DNA from: Orobanche coerulescens | Lineage: Eukaryota > Streptophyta > Magnoliopsida > Lamiales > Orobanchaceae | Direction of reading: 5' to 3' | DNA length: 64,000 bases | Assembly (NCBI GenBank): GCA_033398695.1 | Contig: CM065817.1 | Location: forward strand, 64,158,001 to 64,222,000 | Shown: piece after piece, positions 1 to 10,230 of the stretch | Layout: every line of letters starts with the position of its first letter | Numbering within the stretch: position 1 is the first letter of the stretch | Program-made: the position numbers and the translations under genes | The notes under the pieces: generated by a model | What the model saw: the letters and a program-made list of their open reading frames with translations, nothing else | Databases searched by the model: none | What the model was told of the DNA's origin: nothing

Positions 1-986
1 TTATGGCCTTGATCATTTTGGCGAAATTCTTATGACGGAATTTAGTATTTTGTAAATGGATTTTGTGAGTTTTTGAAATATTACCGTCATCGGCCTTTTT
101 GGCATTTTTGTAAATGGTTTTTATCCTGGTGGGTTCCGGCGCGGGACCCACAGCGCTATAATATTCCGTGTATTTACCTGAAATTTTTGGGCATTCCAGC
201 CCATTGAATTATCCTTGAAAACCTTGAGTATCTTAGAAAATAAATTTCGAGATGTACTTTTAAAATGAATTATTTTCTCGTGGTACATCCAAGGTGCCAC
301 AATATGTTTCAAAATTCTTCTACCTCGAGGACCAAAATGTTTTGAGATATTTTCAATGTTTTATAAACACTTTTACTTAGACCCGAGGGTCGAATATTCT
401 GAAAGTTTTTCACTATCAGAAAGTGTCCTCATTTTTAACAAATGTGAAATGGTTTTCCAAAGTCTCGATAACGATGTTTCACGTTTTTACTTTTTTTTTA
501 AAGATGATACTCAAGATCAACTGGTGTTTTTCTAAATTATTTTCAAGAGGTGGTTTTCATTTTTTAAAACCTATCAATTCCCATTTGCATTTGGGAATGT
601 ATGTATGATGTTTGCATTGTCGTTATGGTGTTTGCTCCCGAGTATGATTGAATTGGTGGCATGAACGTCGAGGCGTTGCCACGCATTTGTTGTACTAGCC
701 CTCTGTGAGAGGTGTGAACTGGTATTTACTGTTTGTCGCCTCGTGGTGATTTGCGTGTTGTCGCACGGGTGTGAGCTGTTGAAGCTTGGGTTGGTACATT
801 CGTGTATATGTGTGATTGTTCCATGATGTTTTGTGATTATGTGCTGGTTATCGTTCGGGACGTTGAGGTCGCTGAACGATACCGTCGTTGCTATGATTTT
901 AGTATGCGTGTTGCTTTACGATGGAAATCGTTGTATGTGGTATGTGTTATGATTTTTCTGTTGTGCTAAGTGATTACTTATTCAGT
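1..986 (+). other. E1 5' untranslated leader
   Basis: AT-rich non-coding leader between the unseen PBS and gag. Positions 1 to about 830 match the reverse complement of E2 positions about 14034 to 13200, including a shared block around a GGGTCCCGCGCCGGAACCC-like stretch. No convincing ORF was found. The short frames present are not conserved in the E2 copy. Confidence 0.7.
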
Positions 987-2014
987 ATGCCGAGGGGCCA
1001 AGGTCGTGGTCGTAGCAATCAGATGCGTGATCGGGATCATGCTGTCGGTGATGGTATTAGTATTGGTGTTGTTACTATTTTGCAGCAGGTAGCCACTCAG
1101 ATGACTCAGTTGACTCAGGCAGTTCAGCGTGTTATAGATGTGACCCAGAACACTGGTGCAAATCAGTGGCTTCGAGAAGTGGTTCGTATGAATCCCCCTC
1201 GTTTTGCTGGTGCTGCAGATGCATTAGGCTGGGATGGTTGGCTCTTCCAGTTGGAAAAGATATTCGAGGTAGTTGATTGTCCAGAAGAACGTAAGGTACC
1301 GGTCGCTGAGTATCTTCTCGACAAAGATGCCGCTAGCTGGTGGGAGGCTGTTAAGCCTCGAGATCGTGTTGTCACGTGGGCAGAGCTCCAGAGATTCATG
1401 AGAGATGAGTTTTGTCCGGAGCCGATCAGAAATCAGAGGATTAATGAATTCTTTTCGGCGAAACTGCAAGATGTACCGCTGTCTCAAGTTATTATTGATT
1501 TTAGCAAACAGCTCAACTATGTGTAGGATCAAGGACGGAGGAGGATAAGATCTGTCATTTTAGTAGACGGATGAAGCCGGAGATTCGTCAATACATGTCA
1601 GGTCTCACTTGTACTTCCTTGAGAGATTATCAGAATCGGGCGTTAGCCTATGAGCTATCCAGATTATCGACTGAGAATATGTCTAACTCTAAGAAACAGA
1701 AGACCGTTGGGAACTTTTCAGGAAATCAGGGGAATGGGCCCCCTGAGGGTGGGGCTTCGTATCGTAATCCCAAGAGGGTTCCTCTCTCGCGTGGTCATAG
1801 GAATATTACCCCTACAGTGAGTAGCACGAGCAGCTCGAAGACGTGTTATAACTGTAGTCGAGCGGGCCATACCGCGAAGAACTGTCGTTCACCGTTAGTG
1901 AGCTGTTTCGAGTGTGGCCAGGTGGGTCACCGAGCCGTGCATTGTGAGATGGTAGCCGAGAGATTTGGGGATCGAGGTGGCGTCTCTGCTCCGAGAGGAC
2001 ATGGAGATACCTAG
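987..2014 (+). pseudogene. gag: gag polyprotein of E1 (broken)
   Basis: Structural gag of a Ty3/gypsy element, which would form the cytoplasmic virus-like particle that packages element RNA. The start chosen is ATG 987, giving an Arg/Gly-rich N-terminus (MPRGQGRGR) like that of G1 gag. A retrotransposon gag domain follows, with a WLREVVRMNPPRFAGA segment and the WWEAV motif. The frame meets TAG at 1524-1526. Homology resumes in another frame from about 1535 (DKICHFSRRMK), so there is also a frameshift. Two CCHC zinc knuckles lie at 1844-1885 and 1904-1945. The frame ends at 2014 with no pol after it. Two lesions mean no full-length Gag can be made. Confidence 0.85.
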
Positions 2015-2392
2015 TGTAGTCTTAAGGATTTCGGCGTAGTCCGAATTGTTTGCAATTGTTCCTTGTGAATTGTTTTGTGTTTAATTTCTGTTTTCTCGAC
2101 TGTGCGTGTTTCCTTGTAATAGGCGCTTTGTGTTTCGTGATTGTTCGGATAATTGAATTGATTATACTATCTGTTTGATGACGCTTGTCACTTGTTAATT
2201 TTATTATGTCTCTACCGGTGGCGTTGTGTTAGTCGTCGTGGAGCGTGTTTTCACGTCGTATATTCCTATGCGTTGCTTGTAACGTTTCGCCAATGGGCGT
2301 AAGTTACACATTTCTTGTGTACCTCATTGAGTTTTCCTGGCGGGATATTGCTTCTCCCTACTTGTTTTAAGTTTCGGGACGAAACTTCTTTT
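2015..2392 (+). other. E1 3' untranslated region replacing pol
   Basis: Non-coding, T-rich. Its distal part matches the reverse complement of the region next to the E2 PPT, including a CCTGGCGGGATATTGC block near 2338. No pol remnant is recognisable, so pol was removed cleanly before this lineage spread. Confidence 0.65.
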
Positions 2393-2405
2393 AAGGAGGG
2401 TAGAA
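2393..2405 (+). promoter_or_regulatory. Polypurine tract of E1
   Basis: AAGGAGGGTAGAA lies directly before the TGTAATACCC start of the 3' LTR and would prime plus-strand DNA synthesis. The same 13 bases, reverse-complemented, lie beside the E2 3' LTR at 12138-12150. Confidence 0.85.
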
Positions 2406-2976
2406 TGTAATACCCGTAATTTCGATTTCCGGTAATTTCTTTTTTATCGGAGAAAGTCCGTTTTGATGACTCGCTCATAACCGTTTCGTCATTCCGAGAA
2501 TGATTAATTCTGCACTTTTAGTCATCCGAGCTCGTTTCGGTATCGTTTTGTTGAGTTCCGTGCTTTTTGGCGACTTTTCCGCACTTGAGTTCGATTCTTG
2601 CGAATCTCGTCCGAAACTGCTGTTTCGAGTTTCCCGTAAGTCCGTTTAACTTTGTTAGACGTGTTGTGAACTTCGGTTTGGTTATTCGATCACGTATCGT
2701 TATTTTCGGGCGTTTTGGGCCATTTTCGTAATTTCCCAAAGTTTGGAGTAATTACTTTCCGTTGTCGAATTTCGAGCCTTCGGGTAGTCGGAATCGTGTG
2801 TTCTATTAGTGCTCGGATTCGTCTTTGCGAGTACTTCGTAACCGTATCTTCAATTCGTATTCAGGTTCGGGTTTCGGGGTCGTTCGGGCTGTCGGAGTTG
2901 GCCCCGACCGAGTCATGGCCGGGCAGTCTGGGCCCAAGCCGGCACTGGCCGAGTTACGGCCGGTAGTGATCGGTCG

Positions 2977-3095
2977 TTACGTACGTAAGGCCGGTTACGT
3001 ACGTAAGGCCCTGGCTGGTTACGTACGTAACGGGCCAGCAGATTTGGGCCAGTGACTCGGTTACGTACGTAAGCCTTGGCCGGTTACGTAAGTAA
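2977..3095 (+). repeat. Array of the palindrome TTACGTACGTAA in E1 U3
   Basis: Four exact copies of the 12-base palindrome start at 2977, 2995, 3019 and 3061. A fifth, altered copy (TTACGTAAGTAA) starts at 3084. The array ends about 18 bp before the TATA box, the usual place for transcription-factor sites in an LTR promoter. Confidence 0.9.
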
Positions 3096-3112
3096 CTCGG
3101 CCGGCAGACAGC

Positions 3113-3120
3113 CTATTTAA
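3113..3120 (+). promoter_or_regulatory. Putative TATA box of E1 LTR
   Basis: CTATTTAA lies just downstream of the palindrome array. A TATA-like sequence occupies the same position in S1 (17772) and, on the minus strand, in E2 (16804-16811 and 11368-11375). Confidence 0.6.
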
Positions 3121-4060
3121 GGCCCTGCAGTCGGGTTTTCACCCATTTTTCTCATTCTTCTCAATTCCTTCCGCGGCTGTAGCTTGGAGATTCGTGATTA
3201 GATGTTGTTGGACAATCAATACATGAAGTCTTGGAGTTTATATCATCAATAATCCATCCTATAACCTCCTCCGATCAACCGAATCAAGGTTAGATTTCTT
3301 GAAATCTAATTTTGGGGATTTTGGGTATTTTGTTCGATTTCGTCCGTTTAATACGATTTAACTTAGGATTGTGATGGATTGATGATTATTTAGATGTATT
3401 ATATCATTTCCCTTGTTATTCCATGGTTGGATCGTATCGATTCGTTGTTTGGGTCGAGTTCTTGACCGACGCCTTGAAGTTGTCCGGTAAAATGTCATAG
3501 AGGGATTTTCGGTCATTCTACGATTATTCTTCATCGTATGATCCTTAATTTATTAATTATATGTTATTACGGTCGAGTTTCTTGCGAAGAAACCGAGTTG
3601 AACCCTTCCGTTCGTTGTCGTCTTCCTTTTCGATAGCATCGGGCGTTTCGAAGCTTTCCGGTTGAGCCGTGTTCGTCGGAATACTTGCGTGCCGATTTCG
3701 AGGCAAGTACCTTGTCCATACTATTCTTGTTTTATGGATATGATAATTAGTGATCGTCTCCTTGTGTTTATTTAATCGTTTGAATTTCACTTTCAAAGAT
3801 TCGGTTTAGCCTTGTTAAAGGCTTGCTTTCAAAACGCGTGTGTTTTGTGAATGGTGTGGTTTGAGAATGACTATGTGAACTCTATGGATATGTTTGGTGT
3901 TGATATTTCACTTGGTATTGCGTGTGGACGTATATTATTTCATTTCGGTGCGTTGTGGTTTGACGTGGTGTTTTGCTAAGTGTTGATGCCTCTGGATAAA
4001 TTATTTGGATATCTTTGTTGCATTGTGCTATGTGTGTGATTGTGTGAATGTGGGCGGGGC

Positions 4061-4282
4061 CTACGGTGGCACATGGCATGTGATCATGTGGCCAGAATGC
4101 AACAAGCGATTGATCCAACCGTGAGAGCCTAAGAAAAACTACGGTGGCACATGGCATGTGATCATGTGGCCAGGATGCAACAAGTGATTGATCCAACCGT
4201 GATCGCCAAAGTGAATCTACGGTGGCACATGGCATGCGACCATGTGGCCAGGATGCAACAAGTGATTGATCCAACCGTGAGA
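4061..4282 (+). repeat. Tandem repeat, three 78-bp units, E1 LTR
   Basis: Units start at 4061, 4139 and 4217 with CTACGGTGGCACATGGCATG and differ by a few bases. The period is a multiple of three, which creates a spurious repetitive minus-strand frame. The zone lies in the transcribed part of the LTR. Confidence 0.9.
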
Positions 4283-4298
4283 TGTTGTGATTTGTTTA

Positions 4299-4480
4299 GC
4301 TAGCCAGCTCGGGAGGGTCCTTCGAGGCCTCGGGCGGGATCAATGGTATTACCCTGTTCCCAAGGCGATGCATGTGTGTGATTTGTTTCGCTAGCCAGCT
4401 CGGGAGGGTCCTTCGAGGCCTCGAGTGGGATTTGTGGCTTCGTCCCGGTCCTAGGCGATGCGCGTGCGCGATTATGTTTT
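4299..4480 (+). repeat. Tandem repeat, two 91-bp units, E1 LTR
   Basis: GCTAGCCAGCTCGGGAGGGT occurs at 4299 and again at 4390 and is followed by a similar tail. E2 carries a related block once (about 10285 and 15730, opposite strand), so copy number differs between subfamilies. Confidence 0.8.
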
Positions 4481-4852
4481 GTTGATTTTTACGCCCGTCG
4501 AGGGCACGTGATATTGGGCTTTGGCCTGTGAATTGTTGTCGGTTTTCTATTTGAGAAAACAAAACCTTTGGGCTGTGACCCTGTTGATTTTGGAAAGATT
4601 AGGATTTGATAATCCTTAATTATTTTCTATTAAAACTCTCAATGGCATTTTAAACTGTTTTACAAATTATTTCCCCTTAATTGTGGTCTTTCGGTTTCGG
4701 AATGTTTTACCCAAACTCTTGCCTCAGGAAGTACTTTTCATTATGTTTGGATCTTTGAGGATTCCTGGTTATTGTTATTCGTGGAATGTGAATTGTATGG
4801 CTCGTATTTTTGCACTTGTACTTGCACTAGCAAAACAGTGGAGTTTTGCTAA

Positions 4853-4870
4853 CCCCCGAGTATTCGGGGG
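4853..4870 (+). other. Conserved stem-loop CCCCCGAGTATTCGGGGG
   Basis: Seven-base perfect arms (CCCCCGA/TCGGGGG) enclose a four-base loop. It follows TTTTGCTAA, a context repeated in E2 (9405-9422 and 14842-14859, reverse strand) and S1 (31041-31058), where only the loop varies. Function unknown; an RNA structure in the LTR transcript is possible. Confidence 0.7.
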
Positions 4871-5222
4871 GTGGATGTCTATTTTTGCATTCAGGTTTTG
4901 GAGCATAGCACAGGGTCGGCATGAAGGATGATGGAAGATGAACGATACTAATCACACGAGGATCCGTTGCTGTCGTATTGGTCTAGTTGTATTTTCTTTT
5001 CCACTGCAGTATATTTTTCCCGTTGTACGGGTGTGGTTGTATTCTGACCCCTGCGTGGGCATGAGTTGTATTTGAGTTGTATGTATTTATTAAAAGACCA
5101 AATCGGTCTGCTGAGTCATTTTAGCCTTAAAGGCGATGTTTGATTTTAGTTATCAGCCTGGTAGATCCTCGAGGAGAGGGTCTACGGCGTGTAATATCCC
5201 TAAGCGGATTGGGGGTGTTACA

Positions 5223-5723
5223 TTCAACTCCACGCCCGCGGCTTGTTTAGCTCTGCTTCAACCTCGGCCCACCATGAAGATGGCGAACCTCGACGGTGTA
5301 CGTTGAGACGGGGTTAGTGGCACGTCGCATTGTCCGGGTCTATCATGTTAGATAGTGATACTTTGAGGGCGGGCGATCGTGTCCACTGATTAGTTTTGGA
5401 GGGCCCTCAGACTACGCCGGCCTCGTATTTAAACGAAGGGCGGGCGATCTTGGCCTAAAGGGACCTTGCATGGCCGAAGCAGCCGGTTCCATCGACTACC
5501 AGGACCATGGCTTTATGATGTGCGGTGGAGGCAATCTCGTGCCTTAGTCCATCATGTTGTATGGTGAACTGTCGATGGCGATCGAGTCCTCCGGTTTGAT
5601 GTAGCATGATGATGGCGATCGGGCTGGAAGACTGTGATCGTCGCTCGGCTGCCGATCACGTTATTCGTAGGTTGACATCGGCGATCGGGTGGGAGATCGT
5701 CGTTCGGGCGCCGATCGCGTTGC
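5223..5723 (-). other. TRG-1 non-coding region downstream of gag
   Basis: Sequence 3' of gag, homologous to TRG-3 at about 53807-54180 and TRG-2 at 45184-45457. It is rich in GATCG and has no pol. Short frames here are not shared between copies. Confidence 0.65.
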
Positions 5724-6810
5724 TCACAGGCTAAGAAGAAACCTTTGCCTGGCCAGAAAGTCTGCGGCTCTAGCTCGGAAGGTTGCGTAGGTCGTGAGTT
5801 GGCTCTTCGTAAGATGCCTGAACATAGGCGAAAAGCCATGGAATCCTGCTAGGACCGAGTGGAGGGCAATCTCATCGCTTACGGTCTCGCCGTTGAGGAT
5901 GATCTCATCCACTCGGTCGATGTAGTCCGAGTCGGGCTCTTCTTCTCCCTGCTTGATTTGTATCATGCGAAGGGGGACTTCTGGACGAGCGACCCTGGTG
6001 GCGAAGTACTCCGTGAAGACGTGCGCCAGCTGGTTAAAGGAGCCAATGGACCGAGGCGGCAATAAGGTGTACCACCTGTAGGCGAGGTCGTCCAGCGTCA
6101 TAGGGAACATTCGGCACCTGGTCGCGTCTGATGCCCCACACCCGGTCATATAGATGTTGAACTTGCTCAGGTGCATTTCGGGGTCCGATCGCCCCTCGTA
6201 CAATGGTGTTTGAGGAGGAGCGATCTTGTGCTGTACAGGGGCGAGCTCGATGTCGATCGCGAGCGGCTCGCTCGGCTCGGCGATCGTCTTCTTGGCGCCT
6301 GCCCCGGATTCCAGGAGCGCCTTCATGTCGTCGAGCTGACGTTGCATCGCGGCCATCACCGTGGCTCGGTCGCTTGTGGATCGGCTTTGGGAGCGGGAGC
6401 CGAGGCGATCGTGTACCGATCTCCGGACTCCACTGCTGCCGACCTCGGCTATTTGGCGAGGGAGCGGGCGACTAAGTGCCTTCTGGGAGTCGGGTAGGCC
6501 GAGCTCCTGGTGACGGACTCAAACTCCGTCGTCTCGTAGCTGGGGCCGGACTGCCCCGGTCGCCAAGACGGGTCACTGCCCAGGCGAGCGAAGACAGAGG
6601 TGCCCCGGCTGGCGAGCGCCTCTCATTGCGGGTGAGAGCCTCCTGGCGATCGCTCGGCCAGTAACGCCTTGAGCTTCCGCTTGGACTTTCGGCGGATGGC
6701 CGAGGGCGTGATAGTGGGAGGCGCGTCGAGAGCACTCCGTCGCTCCTGTAGGACGGCCATGGCCTCTTCGATCTGTTCCTGGGTTCGGAACTGATCGAGC
6801 GAGAGGCTTG
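5724..6810 (-). pseudogene. gag: gag of TRG-1 (frameshifted, N-terminus lost)
   Basis: Retrotransposon gag protein. The C-terminal 211 codons (6359 down to 5724) form one frame with MQRQLDDMKALLES, then the core gag domain (RCRMFPMTLDD, RWYTLLPPRSIGSF, SDYIDRVDEIIL) and the ending FLARQRFLLSL. The N-terminal Ser/Pro/Arg-rich part (about 6472-6808) is in different frames, so there are indels between them. The first codons are deleted. No zinc knuckle follows, unlike E1 and G1. The domain type resembles Tat-lineage gypsy gag, by inference from motif style. Confidence 0.8.
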
Positions 6811-6816
6811 GATCTC

Positions 6817-7938
6817 AAGATTAAATACTGCTGGAACGGACGGACAACAAACAACAATTTGCGGGAGCACTTCCGAGAGAATATGAATAACACAAGATTT
6901 GCCGGGTTTGTTAGGCCCGGGCTTGAATGCTCTCGCGAGATGTTATTAATACAAATATTCGTGGATACAAGTATTAATGTGAGAAATCTAAATACAATGA
7001 GTGTAAAAAGACTCTGTTAATCCAACTCTTGAGCGAAGCTCGGTGTTCTTCGTCCCTGCCGATCGTTTGTTGAATGAGAGAGGCCGAGAGAAGAAAGAAC
7101 CGAATGATAGCTATTGCCAAGAGTAGGAGATAGCCAAGTGCTGTGTGAAATCTCGTGGGTGTTAAAGTTCTGAAGCCTTTTAGGGAGTAAGAACTCGATG
7201 GGAATCCGAGACCCGTCCAAGTGTAGGCTGCCTGCTATATATAGAGGCTGAGGAGCCTTGTCTTCTGGCGGGCGATCGCCTTCCGGCCATTATAATAATG
7301 GGGCGATCGTCTGCCGGCCAATATTATAATGGGGCGATCACACGGGATGTCGGCCTAAAGTCCAAGGTAGATGCTGGCAGCCAGCTGTGCGGTCCAATGA
7401 GGAGCCAGCACGCGTCCGGAGTCACTGTCACATGCGGTCCTACTGACAACTTTCGGCGGGCCTGTCGGCTGGTGGACGGATGCTGATAGGCTGTGGTCAA
7501 TGATCCGTGATATGCGGATCTTGTCTCGGCTCTGCACGTGGGTTCAGTCCTGAGGCTCGGCCTTTGCCGACTGGATGACTATCGACTCTGATCGGCATAA
7601 AGCGGTCGTCTTTAGCCGGTTACCAGAGGTCGGGATCGGCCAGTTGCTGAGGGTCGGAATCGGTCGGTCACCAAGGGTCGGTCGGCAAGTGCCGGGAGAT
7701 GATCGTCTGCTAGTCAGTCGCCAGGAGTCGATTGCCAAGTACCGAGAGACGATCGTATTTGATGTTGATCGCTCGGCACTAGGACTTGTCCTGGGACCTT
7801 CGGTTGGCCGATTTATCTTGACTGCTGGGCTAAGGCTAGGCCGCCTGGTCGGCGGTTACGCCTCATTGCTCGGCAATGGCTAGGTCGCCCGATCTCCGAG
7901 GCGATCGCCGGTCGGAGAGTGTAATTCTCGACACAACA
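6817..7938 (-). repeat. 5' LTR of TRG-1 (TRG LTR family), slightly truncated
   Basis: Aligns with the 1204-bp LTRs of TRG-3 and with TRG-2. In element orientation it starts TGTTGTGTCGAG (reverse of 7938). It lacks the terminal TGTTGTTGCCC-side bases because of the deletion at 6810-6817. A TATA-like TATATATAG lies near 7236. U3, on the right, has repeated GGCGATCG blocks at 7268-7345 and many GGTCGG stretches. Confidence 0.8.
7268..7345 (-). repeat. Duplicated GGCGATCG plus TTATAATGG block upstream of TRG-1 TATA
   Basis: GGCGATCG is followed by a CCGGCCA-AT-rich-TAATGG segment twice in tandem, then a third GGCGATC. In element orientation it lies just upstream of the TATA-like sequence. TRG-2 and TRG-3 carry shorter versions. 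Confidence 0.65.
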
Positions 7939-7982
7939 GTTAGCAAAATAAATAGCATTTAAATAAGTATTGGGGCGTTACA
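7939..7982 (-). repeat. Fragment of 3' LTR of element D
   Basis: The segment ends GGGGCGTTACA at 7982. Reverse-complemented this is TGTAACGCCCC, a typical gypsy LTR start. It is followed directly by a polypurine tract on the minus strand. The rest of the LTR lies left of the window beyond TRG-1. D is the oldest, outermost element visible. Confidence 0.65.
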
Positions 7983-8468
7983 ATCCTCCCCCTTTAAAAA
8001 ATTTCGTCCTCGAAATTGAGCTTCGTAAAGAACTTTGAAAATCTGTATCAAACTTTGTATGAGTATTTTCATCAATAACTTTAAAAACATTGTGTCAGCA
8101 AAATCACTTTGAAACCTTTCTTTGAAATCATATTTTGTCCCTTTTGGACAACATTTATACTTTCACATATCCTTTCAAATCTTTTGCCGACACAATCATT
8201 CTATACTCATACCATAATTTTTAAGTTTTCATAAAAGAGTGAATACTTGAAAACATTATCTCGGAGTCGACGTTGGGCAGCAGCGATGAACCACATATTC
8301 TCCCGAAAATATAATCATGCCGTAATTATTCGTTATACTTTCAAAAATATGAAAGTTTTGAAATATCTTGTTTTGTATAAGTAAACCTTTTTAAACCTCC
8401 TTAACTGTATAGTCCCATACCTATACAGTCTTGGAATACCACTCTTTCTGGTGAGAATTCGGTTCAGT
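7983..8468 (-). other. Element D: PPT and 3' internal remnant
   Basis: The reverse complement of 7983-8015 reads as an ACGAAATTTT-type stretch running into AAGGGGGAGGAT, the usual end of a plant gypsy internal region before its LTR. The rest is AT-rich with no coding sequence. The sequence is broken at 8468 by S1 and resumes at 31440. Confidence 0.65.
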
Positions 8469-9044
8469 TGTAATATCCGCAATTTCGGATTTCCGGTAAT
8501 TTTCTTTTGTCGGCGGAATTCCGTTTTGACGACTCGCTCATGACCGTTTCGTCATTCTGAGAATGATTAATTCTACACTTTTTGACATCCGAGTTCGTTC
8601 CGGTGTCGTTTTGTTGAGTTCCGTTCTTTTTAGCGACTTTTCCGCACTTGAGTTCGATTCTTGCGAATCTTGTTCGAAACTACTGTTTCGTGTTTCCCGT
8701 AAGTCCGTTTAACTTTGTTAGACGTGTTATGAACTTTGGTTTGGTTATTCGATCACGTATCGTGATTTTCGGGCGTTTTGGGCCATTTTTGTAATTTCCC
8801 AAAGTTTAGGGTAATTACCTTCCGTTGTCGAATTCCGAGCCTTCGGATGGTCGGAATCATGTGTTCTCTTAGTGCTCGAATTCGTCTTTGCGAGTATTTC
8901 GTAACCGTATCTTCGATTCGTATTCAGGTTCGGGTTTCGAGGTCGTTCGGGCCGTCGGAGTTGGCCCCGGCCGAGTCATGGCCGGGCAACCTGGGCCCAG
9001 GCCGGTACTGGCCGAGTTACGGCCGGTAGTGCTCGGTAGTCTTC
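8469..9044 (+). repeat. S1 piece 1 (LTR start, U3)
   Basis: Closely similar to the first 575 bp of the E1 LTR (2406 onward). It is broken at 9044 by E2. TCTTC at 9040-9044 is one TSD copy. Confidence 0.85.
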
Positions 9045-9796
9045 TGTAACACCCCCAATCCGCTCAGGGATATTACACGCCGTATAACCTTTCCTCAAGG
9101 ATCTACCAGGCTAGTAACATCATTAAACATATCGACAATGCCTTTAAGGCTAAAATGACTCAGTAGACCGATTTTGGCCTTTCAATAAAGCATACAACCC
9201 GATTACAATACCAGCCCACGCAGGGGTCGAAATACAATAAACTCCCGTACAACGGGGAAAAGATACTGCAGGGGAAAAAAAAATACAACTAGACCAATAC
9301 GACATCAACGGGTACTCGTGTGATTAGTATCGTTCATCTTTCATCATCCTTCGTGCCGACCCTGTGTTATGCTCCAAAACCTGAATGCAAAAATAGACAT
9401 CCACCCCCCGAATACTCGGGGGTTAGCAAAACTCTACTGTTTTGCTAGTGCAAATACAAGCGCAAAAATACGAGCCATACAATTTACATTCCACGAATAA
9501 CAATAACCAGGAATCCTCAAAAATCCAAAAGTAACTAAAAGTTCTTCCCGAGGCAAGATTTTGAGTAAAACTTTCCAAATCCGAAAGATCACAAATAACG
9601 AGAATGGTTTGCAAGATGGTTTAAAATACCCTCGGGAGTTTTAATAGAAAACAAATTAGGATTATCAAATCCATATCTTTCCAAAAATCAACAGGGGTCA
9701 TAGCCCAAAGGTTTTGTTTTCGCAAATAGAAAACCGACAACAGTTCACAGGGCCAAAACTCAAGTCATGTGTCCTCGACGGACATAAAATACACAC

Positions 9797-10230
9797 GCAC
9801 TCGTGAAGTTTCACTCGTGAATCCAGGGCGAAACCATTGGACTCCCTCCGTGGCCCCTTCGAACCCCCCCGAGGTGAGCAAACACATTCACAAAACATAT
9901 ACATCGACCTGTGAAGTTTTTACTCGTGAACCCAGAGTGAAGTCATAGATTCCCCCGAGGCCCCGTCTGACCCTCCCGGAGTGAGTAAAATACATTCACT
10001 AAACATACACATCAACCTGTGAAGTTTTTACTCGTGAACCCAGAGTGAAGTCATAGATTCCCCCGAGGCCCCGTCGGACCCTTCCGGAGTGAGTAAAATA
10101 CATTCACTAAACATACTCATCAACCTATGAAGTTTTTACTCGTGAACCCAAAGTGAAGTCATAGATTCCCCCGAGGCCCCGTCCGACCCTCCCGGAGTGA
10201 GTAAAATGCATTCACTAAACAACATATCAC
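9797..10230 (-). repeat. 108-bp tandem repeats in E2 3' LTR
   Basis: Clear units begin at 9909, 10017 and 10125 (CTGTGAAGTTTTTACTCGTG). A more diverged unit precedes them from about 9797. The other E2 LTR has units at 15345, 15453 and 15561 with the same period. Confidence 0.88.

Larger units (their letters stand above)
1..5222 (+). mobile_element. E1: Ty3/gypsy element, gag-only, 5' end outside window
   Basis: The visible part holds a 5' leader, a broken gag, a short 3' untranslated region, a polypurine tract and one complete 3' LTR ending TGTTACA at 5222. No protease, reverse transcriptase, RNase H or integrase lies between gag and the PPT, so E1 is non-autonomous. By alignment to E2, base 1 corresponds to E2 position about 14034. 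The E1 PBS should therefore lie roughly 440 bp left of the window, with a 5' LTR of about 2.8 kb before it. E1 sits inside TRG-1, whose sequence resumes at 5223. The long LTR, paired CCHC gag and PPT style match plant chromoviruses (Tekay/Del type), which is an inference because pol is absent. Confidence 0.85.
2406..5222 (+). repeat. 3' LTR of E1 (LTR family A), 2817 bp
   Basis: Runs from TGTAATACCC to GGGTGTTACA. It contains, in order, a palindrome array (2977-3095), a TATA box (3113), a block around AGGCAAGTACCTTG near 3700, two tandem-repeat zones (4061-4282 and about 4299-4480), a CCCCCGA/TCGGGGG stem-loop (4853-4870) and the U5 end. S1 and E2 have the same architecture, so all three are subfamilies of one LTR family. 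The 5 bases after it, TTCAA at 5223-5227, should be one copy of the TSD. Confidence 0.85.
5223..7938 (-). mobile_element. TRG-1: gag-only LTR element, 3' part outside window
   Basis: Minus-strand relative of the complete TRG-3 element. Reading leftwards from 7938 there is a 5' LTR, a gag region and non-coding sequence up to 5223, where E1 has inserted. A deletion at about 6810-6817 removed the first gag codons, the PBS and the first bases of the LTR end. The outer edge ends in ACACAACA at 7938 and is followed by GTTAG, a likely TSD copy whose partner is outside the window. It sits within the LTR of element D. Confidence 0.8.

Noticed and set aside
3882..4274. A minus-strand frame of 130 codons with repeated DQSLVA-type units
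   Set aside because: It is produced by the 78-bp tandem repeat, whose length is a multiple of three, inside an LTR. No homologous protein frame exists in E2 or S1.
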